Source: Yponomeuta sedellus (taxonomy: Eukaryota > Arthropoda > Insecta > Lepidoptera > Yponomeutidae). Taken from it: a stretch of DNA of 64,000 bases. Position numbers and translations under genes: made by a program. This document shows, piece after piece, positions 21,211 through 32,164 of the stretch; positions within the stretch are counted from its first letter, which is position 1; each line of letters starts with the position of its first letter. The notes beneath the pieces are model-generated. The model was not told the DNA's origin and did no database searches. It saw only the letters and a list, made by a program, of their open reading frames with translations. The stretch spans positions 11,249,373 through 11,313,372 of the forward strand of contig OW203745.1 in NCBI GenBank assembly GCA_934045075.1, given 5' to 3'.

Positions 21211-21527
21211 CTACGGATGAGTGACGGATGTCACTGACTTTACTTTGTTTCCTACGACGATGAAAATAGATATTATACGTTTGCTGTTTATTTGATATTT
21301 TGGTTTTTGCTAAAGTCCACTATTATCCCGTATCTAAGTAGGTACCTTCACACTGGTCCTTTGAGCCGGATACGGCCCAGTGTGATGGTTCCTACTTAGG
21401 TAGGTACGGGATAATAGTGGACTTTAGCAAAAACCAAAATATCAAATAATCAGCCAACGTATAATATCTATTTTCATTGACGTAGGAAACAAAGTAAAGT
21501 CAGTGACATCCGTCACTCATCCATAGA
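21211..21527. repeat. 317-bp palindrome with ~140-bp arms
   Basis: Left arm from gatgagtgacggatgtcact to tccactattatcccgtatct; the right arm is its near-exact complement. The centre (21351-21384) contains its own cacactgg/ccagtgtg inversion. Confidence 0.9.
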
Positions 21528-21894
21528 CAGTCTTCGTTACCAAAATATCGAGCGACAAAATTAACAATCAAAATCACGGTAGTCGTGTGAGGCACGAACT
21601 CGGTGTTTTTTTTTTATAAAAGACAAAGAACCCTAAAAGCATCCTCGTATTGATTTCTAGTGGTGTATCGTAAAAAACTAGAAAACAGATAGAAAGGAAC
21701 TTGCGAATAAGCCAAATGCGATCGCTTACAAAATTCTATTGTCTCCGATTCAATCAAATGGTACTATGATGCGATGAGTCACCCACCATAAGGAATTGAA
21801 TTTCTGATTTGCAAATCATTCATTCGTCGGTGAGTAAAAGAATCGATTGAAAGTAGCAGATATTGTTAGAATATTTTCGGGGCTTAATCGCGTA

Positions 21895-22060
21895 GTAATT
21901 TATTGCTATTTTACCTCGACGTTTCGACGACGTTACAGTCATCGTGGTCACGAGAAGACTGATGGCTGGTACCCGTTCTCATCTTCAGCTGATAGGGTTT
22001 CAGACTACTCTCAATCAGCCACTACGCGATTAAGTCCCAAAAATATTCTAACCATGTTTT
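21895..22060. repeat. cgtttcg repeat (Penelope-like-type?)
   Basis: ctcgacgtttcgacgacgtt, acagtcatcgtggtcacg. The flanks gcttaatcgcgtagtaattt and actacgcgattaagtccc are inverted, so the unit is fold-back like. Confidence 0.5.
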
Positions 22061-22159
22061 CAAGTCGCGAAAGTTTAAAATAGCAGATATTGTTTCAGAT
22101 TTTTTTAAATAGATAGATTGACAGATAGATAATACTTTATGAATAATTATTACTATTAC

Positions 22160-22425
22160 TATGTAGTTAGAGTTAGATAAATAAATATTCATGGACATAT
22201 TACACAGATCTCGTTAGCCCTATACTATGTACATCTAAATGACTTGTGTTATAGACGCTAATTCGACGATAGATTTAATACAATAAATACATAGATAACA
22301 TCCAAGACCCGAGACAAACTAGAAAAGTTCGTTTCCTCATTTGATCCGGCCGGGGATCGAACCCGAGACCTTCGGTTTTACAGTCAGCGTGCCACACCGC
22401 TGCTCCACCGAAGCCGTCAAGTTAG
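22160..22425 (-). repeat. tRNA-headed SINE T2
   Basis: Minus strand: head GGTGGAGCAGCGGTGTGGCA, box B GGTCTCGGGTTCGATCCCCG, body to ctgtgtaatatgtccatgaa. Confidence 0.8.
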
Positions 22426-22489
22426 GTCCATTCTCTTTCTCTTTGAGAGAAGCCTTGTGCCGTGCAGTGGGACGATTATAGGACACAGA

Positions 22490-22690
22490 AAAAGAAACTA
22501 CATACATACATAACCTCGCGCCTGTATCCCAGAGGGGTAGGCAGAGACCAGGGACTGCCACTTCCGGGACACCACGATTCTGACAGATCACCTTCGCTTC
22601 ATCAACTTTCATAAATCGTTGCATGCACGTACGCCGGTTGCGGTTACTTTTTATGTTTTCTTTTGCTAAAAGAAAAAGAAACTATACCTG
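22490..22690 (-). mobile_element. LINE 3' fragment (RWFGHVERM type)
   Basis: Inverse of the 35.6-35.8 kb sequence: ataacctcgcgcctgtatcc, agaggggtaggcagagacca, tacgccggttgcggttactt. Confidence 0.8.
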
Positions 22691-22799
22691 GGTTACAGAA
22701 ATAATGCCGATGACAGCTTTTGAAAACGTGCATAAAAGAGATTTCTGATAGTATGTTATTTAGCAAAAAATAATGCTTATTATGAAGCCTTCTGATCGG

Positions 22800-22995
22800 T
22801 GTGATAAAGCTACAGGGTAGTTTTTTTTCTCGTGTAGCGGGTTCGATTCCCGGTTCAGCCGTATTATTATTTAAAAATCTATGAAAGTAGTTTAGATTGT
22901 TATTGAAATCAAAATAATGTCTTCTTTCAGTAAAATATTCCATCTACAATATTAAAGGTACTTTCCCTCCATGTGGCATAGCCGTGGGACGCCCT
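22800..22995. repeat. tRNA-like repeat scrap
   Basis: tagcgggttcgattcccggt plus aatgtcttctttcag ... tgggacgcc, the latter shared with 45.2-45.29 kb. Confidence 0.5.
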
Positions 22996-22999
22996 GTTT

Positions 23000-23720
23000 A
23001 TATATAGATTTTTGCGTTTGGCTTTCCGCTTTTATTTACTGTATAATTGTGAGTATTGGCCTCATTAAATGTATTTAATGACTATCATTAATGGACTATC
23101 ATTAATTATGCTCTCTGTTGATACCCCTAAGATATAAGAAATAAAAATAAAAAATAATAAATATATAGACACAATTAATACAACAAAATCAAGATTTAAT
23201 TATAATAATAATTATTATTATTATTAATACTTTATTGCACCATAAAATTGTACAATGCTTCGAACTTAATGCCATAAGCATTTTCTACCAGTCAACCGCA
23301 GGAGGTAGAACGAAAACTAATCTTATCTTACCATGTTTTATTTTGGCAATAGGAACGCGTTCAGCTGTGTCGTTAGATTTTAAAATAAAAACTAGCGGCG
23401 CTGGTTTTCAGCGTGCTTTTTTGCATGTTTATCTGCGTCGTAAACAATAGATTCCAATCGGATGAAAGGCTGACGAGTCACTGTCATCGTGCGCCGAATC
23501 ATCGAGCCGGCTGCCTAAAAGAATCGAGTTCAATCTATCTAAAACCCAGCCCGGTGGGAGGGGTCTTTGGGGGCGCTGATGTTAAGTGAATGGCTTTATG
23601 TGTGGTACAAAGGGAAGTGACTGGAACTATGTCATCAGACTGCACTGATTTACAATGGTTTTATTTTAATTCTTTTAAAGCATGCTTTAAGAGGTAGAAT
23701 CGAATAGAAGCGCTAAAAGC
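23000..23720. other. Unassigned DNA, (ATT)n at 23200-23230
   Basis: A short (TTA)n/(TAA)n run leads into sequence with tttattgcaccataaaattg, possibly an old LINE tail. No gene seen. Confidence 0.35.
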
Positions 23721-23726
23721 GTAGAC

Positions 23727-23783
23727 GCTCCAAAAAAATTGCTATCAAGAGATAAGGAACTCTTGATAGCATTTTTTTAGAGC
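23727..23783. repeat. miRNA-sized hairpin
   Basis: ttgctatcaagag / ctcttgatagca arms extended by A7/T7 and gctc-gagc, with a loop of about 8 nt. No evidence of expression. Confidence 0.75.
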
Positions 23784-23819
23784 TTCCGCGCAGAAAGTGA
23801 GTATTATTATTATTAAATT

Positions 23820-24260
23820 CTTTATCGTTCCTGTAAAGATTGTACAATTGGCGGGCTTAATACTAAATAGTATTTTATTCTAGCCAACCAACAAGTAACG
23901 TGGAGAAGGTGGGGGTAGTCACAAACGGTGAGGTGATATTTTGTTGTCAAATATCTTTTTTTTAAATAAACTAATGTAATAATATGTACAATAATTATAA
24001 ACGAAAACAAATATTATAATTAAGCACATATATAAGGATGAATATATAGACTTCATATAAATATAAATAGACTTCAGAATATATTTTTACATACTTACGA
24101 ATGGAATTACACTTAACTGTTCTGAATTATGTAGATAGTGTTCCTGTACTCTACACTTAAAGACGCCGACTGTATAGCGGCAGCGCGTTCCACAGACGCA
24201 CAGCTGTCACGGAAAAATAACTCGAATAGCCTGCCGTATTGGTAATTAAGAGAGTACGGT
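23820..24260. other. LINE 3' scraps
   Basis: 23830-23880 (tgtacaattggcgggcttaa) is the inverse of a LINE 3'-UTR stem seen at 61.14 kb. 24120-24200 is shared with 3.42 kb. Otherwise unassigned. Confidence 0.4.
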
Positions 24261-25055
24261 TAATTAAGGTCATACTTTTTTCCTACGGAAATGGAAGGTA
24301 AAGAGTTGAAAAATACAAGACAACTGACAGACAATGCAAGACAATGTCAAAAAAAATGGCAAGTACATCAAAATCTTTACAAGTTTCCGTACTCCAAACT
24401 ACAGTCGCTTCATCCTTTCACTTGCACCAGACATCAAAAGTCGGGTTCGCGTCATAAAATGAAAGGGCATATGGACCGGCCGATGATGGAGAGCGGGCGT
24501 CGGCCAAAATCGAACGTCATCCGATCAAAATTGAGCCTTGCGAGTGTTTGCCAATGTAACTGTGCTTCGGTCGCTCTGCATGGTGACTTGGAATTCGCCT
24601 GACGTTTTTCAATAGGATATTATTTTTACCTATGATTATTAAACATAATTTTGGTGGTATTTTTGAATAAAAAAAAAAACTGTATTTGTTATCCAAAATT
24701 TTTAGCTTGTAACGGTGCAAAGCTCTTAACACCATTTATTTATATTTCTTAAGTTCTGTCTATAATTTTCAAATTTAAAATTACGTCACAAATTTTTGAG
24801 ATTTTCTTAATTTTTTTAGCATCACTATTTTACATTCGAATAGACCGGACTACACAAATTTTCTGTTTTTTGCCTCCTTATTCTGTTTTTTATCAAGTTT
24901 TCTGTTTATATGTCTATAATACAAAAATGAATCGCTGAATGTGTTGGTTAACGCGAATCTCGAAAGCAGCTGAACTGATTATGCTAATTATTATTTTAAA
25001 ATATTCCTTGAACTATGAGGATGGTTCTTACGGAGAGAAAAAACGACGAAGTACG
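24260..25055. other. Unassigned DNA with Helitron-like scrap
   Basis: 24913-25050 (ctataatacaaaaatgaatc, gctgaatgtgttggt) resembles 34.4 kb. An ORF at 24291-24602 has no recognisable domain and is not called. Confidence 0.35.
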
Positions 25056-25059
25056 AAGT

Positions 25060-25222
25060 TCGCTGGGTCACGAGTGTAATACTACTTCCTGCTCTGTATA
25101 AAACTTTTTTTCACTATTTTGAAAAGTTATGGAAAGTAAGCGTCATATTAGTTCCGATATTTCTATTACCCGAATATATCCGATGGTAGCCGAGGTATAT
25201 TCTAAAAACTAACAGACTGTAG
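25060..25222. repeat. MITE-A copy, left-truncated
   Basis: cacgagtgtaatactacttc to ggtatattctaaaaactaac; colinear with the 1.6 kb array units in reverse. Confidence 0.8.
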
Positions 25223-25320
25223 ATCCGCTATGAGCAGTTCCGATTCATACAGGCGTTAAGACATGTGCAATAAACCATGAGAGAGGCTTATTTTATAAAT
25301 ATACCTTTCTTTCTTTCTAT

Positions 25321-25962
25321 TGTCAGGAATCCTGGATCTACGCGTACGATCCCGACACTAAACAACAATCAACAGTTTGGGTAATTCAAAATGAGCCGAA
25401 CCCTACGAAAGTGGCTCGTGCAAAAGCACTGTAAAGCAAATGGTGGCCTGCTTTTTTGGTATTAATGGCCATGCTACAATACCACTGGAAAATCGCAGAA
25501 CGGTTAATTCGGAGTGGTACACGACCATTTGTTTGCCGGAAGTATTTGAAGAAATACGCCAAAACAACCAGCGACGCAGAATGTTACTTCACCATGACAA
25601 TACCAGCTGTCATACATCTCAGGAAACAACTACATTTTTGGATGGTCAAAAAATAGAATTGATGGGTCATCCATCGTACAGCCCTGATTTGGCTCCCAAT
25701 GATTTCTATTTATTCCCAAATGTAAAGAATAAATTTCGTGGTCAACGATTTTTGACCCGTGAAGATGCCGTAAATGCGTTCAAACAGCACGTTTTGGAGA
25801 TACCTCAATCAGAGTGGAAAAAGTGTTTTACAAATTGGTTTCATCGAATGCAAAAGTGCATCGATCATAGTGGAGAATACTTTGAAAAACAATAGAAGCA
25901 TATTTAGCCATATACCTACATTTGTTTATTTTTTCTATTGCGCATATATAAGTAGCAGCCCT
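25321..25962 (+). pseudogene. mariner-like transposase pseudogene, 5'-truncated and frameshifted
   Basis: Upstream frame reads ESWIYAYDPDTKQQS...TVWVIQNEPNPTKV (first catalytic Asp region), then breaks near 25425 with an in-frame stop. A shifted frame continues from MVACFFGING at 25440 to FEKQ-stop at 25895. The second part holds HHDN (second catalytic Asp) and YSPDLAPNDF (third Asp), so the D,D34D triad is traceable, along with the C-terminal WFHRMQKCI...GEYFEKQ. One residue appears lost in the GHATIPLEN segment. The N-terminal HTH half and 5' TIR are missing; AT-rich 3' DNA to about 25962 probably includes old mariner 3' sequence. A dead element. Confidence 0.9.
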
Positions 25963-26167
25963 CGTATCCTCGGCGGGCGAGCGCGGCTCTTGTCCGGTTT
26001 TAATATCAACTCGATACCTCTAGGCGTTCCCGAGGCGTTGTCTTACATACAGATAGACGGTTACGACTTTTGCCTTTAAGGCACGGTACCCTAAACTAAA
26101 AAGGAGACAAAGTTGAATTTGCTTTTACGAGTATACCCCCATCTATAACTTGACTTAATTACCTATA

Positions 26168-26325
26168 TTAAAAACCTATTTAGAGGCTAAAAATTCCACC
26201 CATGCCGGAAGAGCGCTGGCACGGATAGCCAGAGGTTGCGGGTTCGAGTCCCAGCATGGGTGGAATTTTTAGCCTCTAAATAGGTTTTTAAAATTGTCCT
26301 TAGCACGGGTTAGTGCATTAAAATA
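26168..26325. repeat. T1 fold-back pair
   Basis: A minus end (aaaacctatttagaggctaa ... cacccatgccgg) is joined directly to a plus tRNA-like core (agagcgctggcacggatagc ... cccagcatgggtgg) and its matching end, giving a hairpin. Confidence 0.85.
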
Positions 26326-26399
26326 AAAATAGTATAATATATGTATATTGTCAAGTTTCCTTCTTTATTGTTCTAAGTTGGCTAAACCGATTGTGGCTC

Positions 26400-26430
26400 T
26401 CTCTCTCTGTGTGTGTAACCGAATATCCAT
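26400..26430. repeat. Short (CT)n/(GT)n microsatellite
   Basis: ctctctctctgtgtgtgt. Confidence 0.8.
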
Positions 26431-26454
26431 GACGTATGTTGTGTCGATGATTGT

Positions 26455-26765
26455 GATATCAACCTTTTGTATGTCCCCACTGCTGGGGCACGGGTCTCTT
26501 TCTGCATCACATAAAGGTTAGGCCGTTCTCCACCACGGGGGCTAAGTCCACGTTGGTGGAGGATTGCAAGACAGTGGCGGACCTTATTGTCAGAGGTTAT
26601 CAAGCCGCCTATAAGGCCTATGATGTGGTTTAATGACTGCTATTACATAACAGCCGGCACTAACGGCTCAGCGTGCCTTGCGAAGCAAGGAAGCGCTCGG
26701 AAAAATGCCTCACAAGTGATTGACTTCAATCCAATCACTCGGTTCCGTTAGGCTACGAGCGCTTA
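26455..26765 (-). repeat. 5S-SINE with internal deletion of the 5S block
   Basis: tgtatgtccccactgctggg to ggctacgagcgctt. The region between gaaaaatgcc and tcacaagtgattgac lacks the 5S box C. Confidence 0.8.
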
Positions 26766-26769
26766 TATA

Positions 26770-27470
26770 TAATTAATTAAGATTAGATATAATTAATTCA
26801 ACAAAATCAAGATTTAATTAAAATCTTGACTTACGATGTTTTATTTTGGCAATAATAATAATAAATATATATTCCCCTAAGACGAAAATTCACTCTGAGC
26901 CATCGTCTAATTTAGTTCTATGAAATGGGCCTCAGCTGGTAAATAATCTCTTACAAAACTTAGGGACTAGCCCTAGCCCTTTTCCTGAGGAAAAAACAAA
27001 ATATTTATAACCTTGAGTATCCCTATGGCGATTCAGGACACGTCAAAGAAGGACTTGACATCATTTGGAAGCGAAGTGACAAACTTAGTCTGCCACTTAG
27101 CTCAGTCATGAGCGCTCTCTCCCATTGCTGTTTCAAAGTTATCGTAGTGTGAAAGCTTTTGAACTAATGCGTCGTTAGCAATGTTTGCGACACAAAGTGA
27201 AGAAAAGTTGAAAAGAGATATCAGTGAGAAACGAGGTCGATTTTGTGCCTATTCATGATTTGAGCCAGAAGTTTGTTTTTTGTTGCCAGTATGATAATCT
27301 CAAGTTTACGATGTTCTCCAGATTTTTCCATAGAATTTCTTTTCCTTTAAAATAATTGCTGTAAGCAGTAATTCCGCCGATTGTATAGTAACTTTGTTAT
27401 GATTTTATGTTTCTTTTTTTTCTGGTAAACAATATTTTTGTTTACTATCTGATCTTAAAATATGGCTAGA
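26770..27470. other. Unassigned DNA
   Basis: No gene or family recognised; 26785-26850 resembles 23.17-23.35 kb (caacaaaatcaagatttaat, ttttattttggcaat). Confidence 0.35.
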
Positions 27471-27552
27471 AGCGCTCGTGGCCTAGTCGAACCGAGTGAT
27501 TAGAATTAATCACTTGGGTTTGGCAAAAACTGGCGCGATCAGGTGCAGGAGA
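27471..27552 (+). repeat. 5S-SINE head only
   Basis: agcgctcgtggcctagtcga to gcgatcaggtgcagga; the body is missing. Confidence 0.75.
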
Positions 27553-27584
27553 GTTACCTATAATTTGGGGTTATGCTAACAAAT

Positions 27585-27840
27585 ATAATAATAAATAATA
27601 ATTCATGGACATATTACACAGATCTCTTTAGCCCCATACTAAGTACAACTAAATGAGTTGTGTTTTAGGTGCTAACTCGACGATAGATTGAATACAATAA
27701 ATACATAAATAACATCCAAGACCCGAGACAAACTAGAAAAGTTCGTTTCCTAGTTTGACCGGCCGGGGATCGAACCCGAGACCTTTTGTTTTACAGTCAG
27801 CGTGCCAAACTGCTGCGCCACCGAGGCCATCAAATGGTAA
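27585..27840 (-). repeat. tRNA-headed SINE T2
   Basis: Same layout as 22.16 kb: head GGTGGCGCAGCAGTTTGGCA, box B GGGTTCGATCCCCGGCCGG (minus strand). Confidence 0.8.
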
Positions 27841-28189
27841 AATTAAGAACAATACCCTTTATGACATGGTCAAATAAAATTAAATACAATTCATCAACAA
27901 CTATTGTCTTAAATGACTTAACATAGACTAAATAACTTATCAGCGTGGCTAGTGTACCTACCCATGTATCTATAGTTGTTAGTAGAAACGTGAAAGGCGC
28001 GTACAACGAATCAGACTTGAACGGCCCAGTCTGATGTCAGTCCACTGTCCACACATTTCCCCAAATGCTGTTTTGTACGAACGAAACCATTAACCGGGCT
28101 TAGGCCTAAGCGCAGATTGGGCTGATTTCCGATTGGCTATGTGTGGGTGAGAGCTCAATGCATCATGCCGAATTTCCGGATTTAAATAT

Positions 28190-28460
28190 GGCTGCAAATT
28201 GACGGGAGCAGATGCTTGATTCCTATCAAATCAACCAGACGATTGGCTCGAATGCACGCTTTGTCATCGCGAATTCCGCAAAGCCGCAACGAGCGGTTTG
28301 CGAATTCTTTTGAAATAAATAATTCGTTTGTCTTTCCGGAGACATATAACCTGGGTGTCTTTAAAAATAGAGTTAACCGGCATTTAACAGGTAAGCACGT
28401 AACATCGTTGACCCCGTCTTTGCTTGCCATCAGGCGTGGCAGGGGTCAAGTGTAACAGGG
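28190..28460 (+). mobile_element. Non-LTR retrotransposon RT C-terminal remnant
   Basis: RRLARMHALSSRIPQSRNER ... FVFPETYNLGVFKNRVNRHL-TGKH is the end of a LINE reverse transcriptase ORF, where xWNSLP would precede VFPETYN. The WNSLP motif itself is eroded. Confidence 0.65.
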
Positions 28461-28563
28461 CTAACTTAAAAAAAATGTAGCTGTGAATTGACAAAGAGTA
28501 CCTAACTGCTTGATTTCTATCGAGACGTAGGCTCCTACCATTCAATTGAATTGTATTTTTTTT

Positions 28564-28762
28564 TATGCCACACCTGGCAATAAAGTGGCTTTTTCCGCTG
28601 CGCGTACGGAAAAAGCCGCTTTCTGGCCAAGGTAATAAACACGGGAGGTAATAAAGAAAGCTCTCGATCGCATATTTACGTCCCTCGCTTGCAGCTCGGG
28701 CCGCAAACTTCTGCGATCTCGGCCTTTCTTTGTATTACCACCCTAGTTGTGTAATGTACTAT
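28564..28762 (+). repeat. Unclassified 210-bp conserved repeat, copy 2
   Basis: Almost identical to 20.01 kb apart from small deletions in the left third (including tagacataaaaagatgtac). Confidence 0.8.
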
Positions 28763-28824
28763 TATTGTACAAAAACGGGTTTACTGAGTTATGCACACTT
28801 GTGAAGTTATAGTAGCAATACCAA

Positions 28825-29495
28825 TCGCCGTGAAGGAAAACATCGTGAGGAAACCTTCTGAGGTGCTCAATTACTATATAAGCGCCCGCAATTGCCAATG
28901 CCGTTTTAGGCAGTATATTCTTCTGCAATACCTGTATAATGTTGGTTTAATACCTACACATTTATTTCGAAATAAGAAGTCATGTTTGTATCATAATGTC
29001 TGCTCTTTTAGCGCCTTAGTGTTTCAAAGTCACGTTATTATTTTAATTAAAAATTTTGTTTGTACAACTTATATGTAACCGTAGAAACTCTCCAAAAATA
29101 ATAAATACAGAAATAAACAAGTAGAAGTTTGAAACTGGCAGCGTGCTTAAACACTGACCATAAAATACATTATAGCTGCCATGATGTATTAAGGCGCTGG
29201 AGGGCGCTAACTATTTTTTTTTCTTTTTATTTTATTGGGGGTAACAAACAGTGATATACTATGAGTAGGTAATTACAAAATAGATGAAAGTAATAGATCA
29301 CCCACGACATTATCCTCGTTTTAGTTAAATACAGTATTGCTGCTTGTGCTACGGAAAATAAAAAAGAGAACAAAGAAAGATAAAAAAGAACTAAAATAAC
29401 CAAGCTGAAACACCGACTTTCTTGGACAAAATAATGCATGAAAACTTAATCGAATAACAAATGTCATAACATGTTCTTCAAGGTACGAATATTAT
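28825..29495. other. T3 scrap and unassigned DNA
   Basis: 28830-28895 is gaaggaaaacatcgtgagga of SINE T3. The rest shows nothing recognisable. Confidence 0.4.
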
Positions 29496-29496
29496 A

Positions 29497-29850
29497 CTAT
29501 TTTTATTTTTAATGCACTAACCCGTGCTAAGGAACAAATTTAAAAACCTATTTAGAGGCTAAAAATTTCACCCATGCCGGGATTCGAACCCGCAACCTCT
29601 GGCTATCCGTGCCAGCGCTCTACCAATTGAGCCAATGGGCGACTCACGGCATCAGTGAAATTTCGAACCTCTTTACACTATTCTCTGTATTACGTACAGG
29701 CAGCGACATCTGACTTAAGCAAATTGCATTACTTACAACCCCGACTACCTACTTTGCAGTTAGGTTTTAACATCGGAACGATATCACTGTACCCACATGA
29801 TTATACTATTTTTATTTTTAATGCACTAACCCGTGCTAAGGAACAAATAA
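29497..29850 (-). repeat. T1 repeat, full unit plus start of a second unit
   Basis: A complete ~300-bp unit (tttttaatgcactaacccgt ... tRNA-like core ... atcactgtacccacatgatt) is followed by the start of another unit (tactatttttatttttaatg ... cccgtgctaagg), i.e. a truncated tandem dimer. Confidence 0.85.
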
Positions 29851-29879
29851 TGTTGCTTTTAAAAGTTTTTAGAAAAGAG

Positions 29880-30115
29880 TTTTACTTCTTCTTCTTCAGG
29901 CTATACCAGTCCACTGCTGGACACAGCCCTCCCCTAATGAGGCCAAGGTTGTGCCATCATTAGGGGGTAGTGCCCATAATCCCCATGCTGGGCATGCGGA
30001 TTGGGGATCGCAGTTTGGTAGAATTGTACTGCAGGGGGCGCTGCTGCCCACCCCTCGGTTTGAGTCCCTTAGTCGCTTTTTACGACACCCGCGGGAAGAA
30101 TTTGGGTTTTTGAGA
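29880..30115 (-). mobile_element. RTE-like LINE 3' end
   Basis: Minus frame ends ...LASLGEGCVQQWTGIA-stop with a (GAA)n tail at 29885-29897. The untranslated-looking part (gtcgtaaaaagcgactaagg, inverse) recurs at 38.0 kb. Confidence 0.75.
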
Positions 30116-30257
30116 AAAGAGTTTTTGCCTTCAGATAAAATATCCACATGGGTAAAATACGAGCATGTGTTGTATGTCAACCAGGCGACGCAAGGGAAAG
30201 GGCATTAGTGCGGCAAAGGTTGGTAGCAAACAGTCGGCCCACACGCACCTACCGCCC

Positions 30258-31773
30258 CTGGAGCTCTATTTTTGAATCACTCGTATGAAATTGTATCGTC
30301 GAATGCGACTTATGTCACACTCGTCTTCGAAGTCGTATGATCTAGCCCTTAATTCACTACCTGGGTCCAGTGGACCCATACACAATCTTAAAACACTTGC
30401 TATTTCATACTATTCGCGCTCAAGTTCATGCGCGGTCCTGTACCTTCCTGTAGTGCCGCGCCGAACGCGACAGCGATAGGACGTGCGTACGCGCCGCTCG
30501 CAAGGTGAGTATATATGCTTATATGGGTCCCATGGACCCATACTAGTGAATTGTGTTAGTGTTATCTGCTTTATTACAATCTTCCTTTTTCGTGTTTTAG
30601 GATACAAACATGGATCAAAATAGACCTGAACCGAGCTCAGTGAACGTAAATGATGATAAAGCATCTGAGTTAATAAATAAATAAATATTCACGGACATAT
30701 TACACAGATCTCGTTAGCCCTATACTAAGTACAACTAAATGACTTGTGTTATAGGTGCTAAGTCGACGATAGATTTAATACAATAAATACATAGATAACA
30801 TCCAAGACCCGGGGCAAACTAGAAAAGTTCGTTTCCTTTGATTGGCATTGGCATGATTGATATAAATAATTGGCTATATGCTTGGTATGTGCTATAAAAA
30901 TATGCAAGCATTGTTCTGTAAGGGACTAAGTTCAACCATTGCACGTTTTGAATTTTTGTATAGAATATACATAGGTTTTTTGTTTTTTTTTTGTTGTATA
31001 AGTAATAGATTTAATAAAAATCACCTCAAAGAAGTTCCCAATTCTTTATAATATTAAATGTGATTTTTTAAAGCCGTGCCATCCCAAAAGAGGCTCAGTA
31101 TTATAAGATATAAATGTTACTCATTTACTAGGGGAAATATCTATTTTTTAAGTTTGTTTTGGCAGTTATACTAAATAATTAAGAGAGTTATCCTTTAAAA
31201 TAAAAGAATATTTGATTAAAAATGTCACGTGTTTAAATTTTTTTTACCTGTCAAAAATGTGGGTCCATGGGACCCATACTAGTGAATTGTGTTATACTTT
31301 AGTAGGTAGTGAATTGAGGGCTAGTTTTTTCGTATTTTTGAATCGTTCGCCTGAAGTGTTGCCAGTACAATTTGAAGTATTGTATTTTATCCGTTCCACG
31401 CAGAAATTACAAAAACCGGAAACTACCGTAACGGAAACGGAACGTAAGATATTTCGTTTTATTGGCTGTTTGGATGAAAAATCTTTGCCTTTAGCAAACA
31501 AAACACTGTCATAGATCGTAAATAATAACACTGGTTTGTTTTTGTTCGAAAATGTCGAAACAAAAAATCAATTCGGCACAAAAGCACAAATACCTCGATT
31601 TGAAATTGACACAAATTTTGACAATTAATCTATCGATCGACTTACAAGACGAGTGGTAAGGACCATTCGTTGCAGTCGAGTGATTCAAAAATACGGAATT
31701 TCGTATGTCGAACGAAAATCAGTAGAAATCGAGCGCTCGACGCGAGACGAGTGATTCAAAAATAGAGCTCCTG
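30258..31773. mobile_element. TIR element, ~1.5 kb, with possible 5' intron and ORF start
   Basis: Ends gagctctatttttgaatcac(tcgt) and its complement. Inside are inverted subterminal blocks (ctagcccttaattcactacc / ggtagtgaattgagggctag) and palindromes of the type tatgggtcccatggacccat. A donor (gcaag|gtgagt, ~30505) and acceptor (cgtgttttag|, ~30600) precede MDQNRPEPSSVNVNDDKASE, which is cut by a SINE. No transposase core found; class unknown. Confidence 0.6.
30677..30838 (-). repeat. tRNA-headed SINE T2, head missing
   Basis: Body only (gacatattacacagatctcg ... gaaaagttcgtttcc), inserted in the 30.26-31.77 kb TIR element. Confidence 0.75.
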
Positions 31774-31774
31774 G

Positions 31775-32160
31775 GCAGTGCGAGGGACCACGTAGCATAA
31801 TCTGTTCACCAAGTCTGGGCAGTCAAATTCATTATGATAGATACTGTAAACCGTCATTACATAGAGAAGTTTGCGCCTAGAGTATAATGAAAGAAGATTA
31901 TACTGTTTTAATAATAAGAGGTATGGTAATTTAGATCGGTGACATTTATAATGAAGGGTTCTAAGAAATTTACGTTGGACTCTCTCTAATTATTCCGAAT
32001 ATTTATTACACAAGGGATTCCTAACAGACACTGCATATTCAAGTTGTGGTCTGGTCAATGTTTTGAGAGATATAATAAGGATGACTAGCTACGGTTGACT
32101 AAGAGGCACCACCAATGCCATAAACATCATAACTTGTGTTATTGTACTTTTTTTAAAAAA
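31775..32160. other. Unassigned DNA
   Basis: No recognisable feature. Confidence 0.35.
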
Positions 32161-32164
32161 GTAA

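Noticed and set aside
24291..24602. 103-codon ORF as a gene
   Set aside because: No domain, no splice context, composition like flanking DNA.
28791..29078. 95-codon ORF
   Set aside because: Starts inside a SINE T3 fragment and has no recognisable domain.
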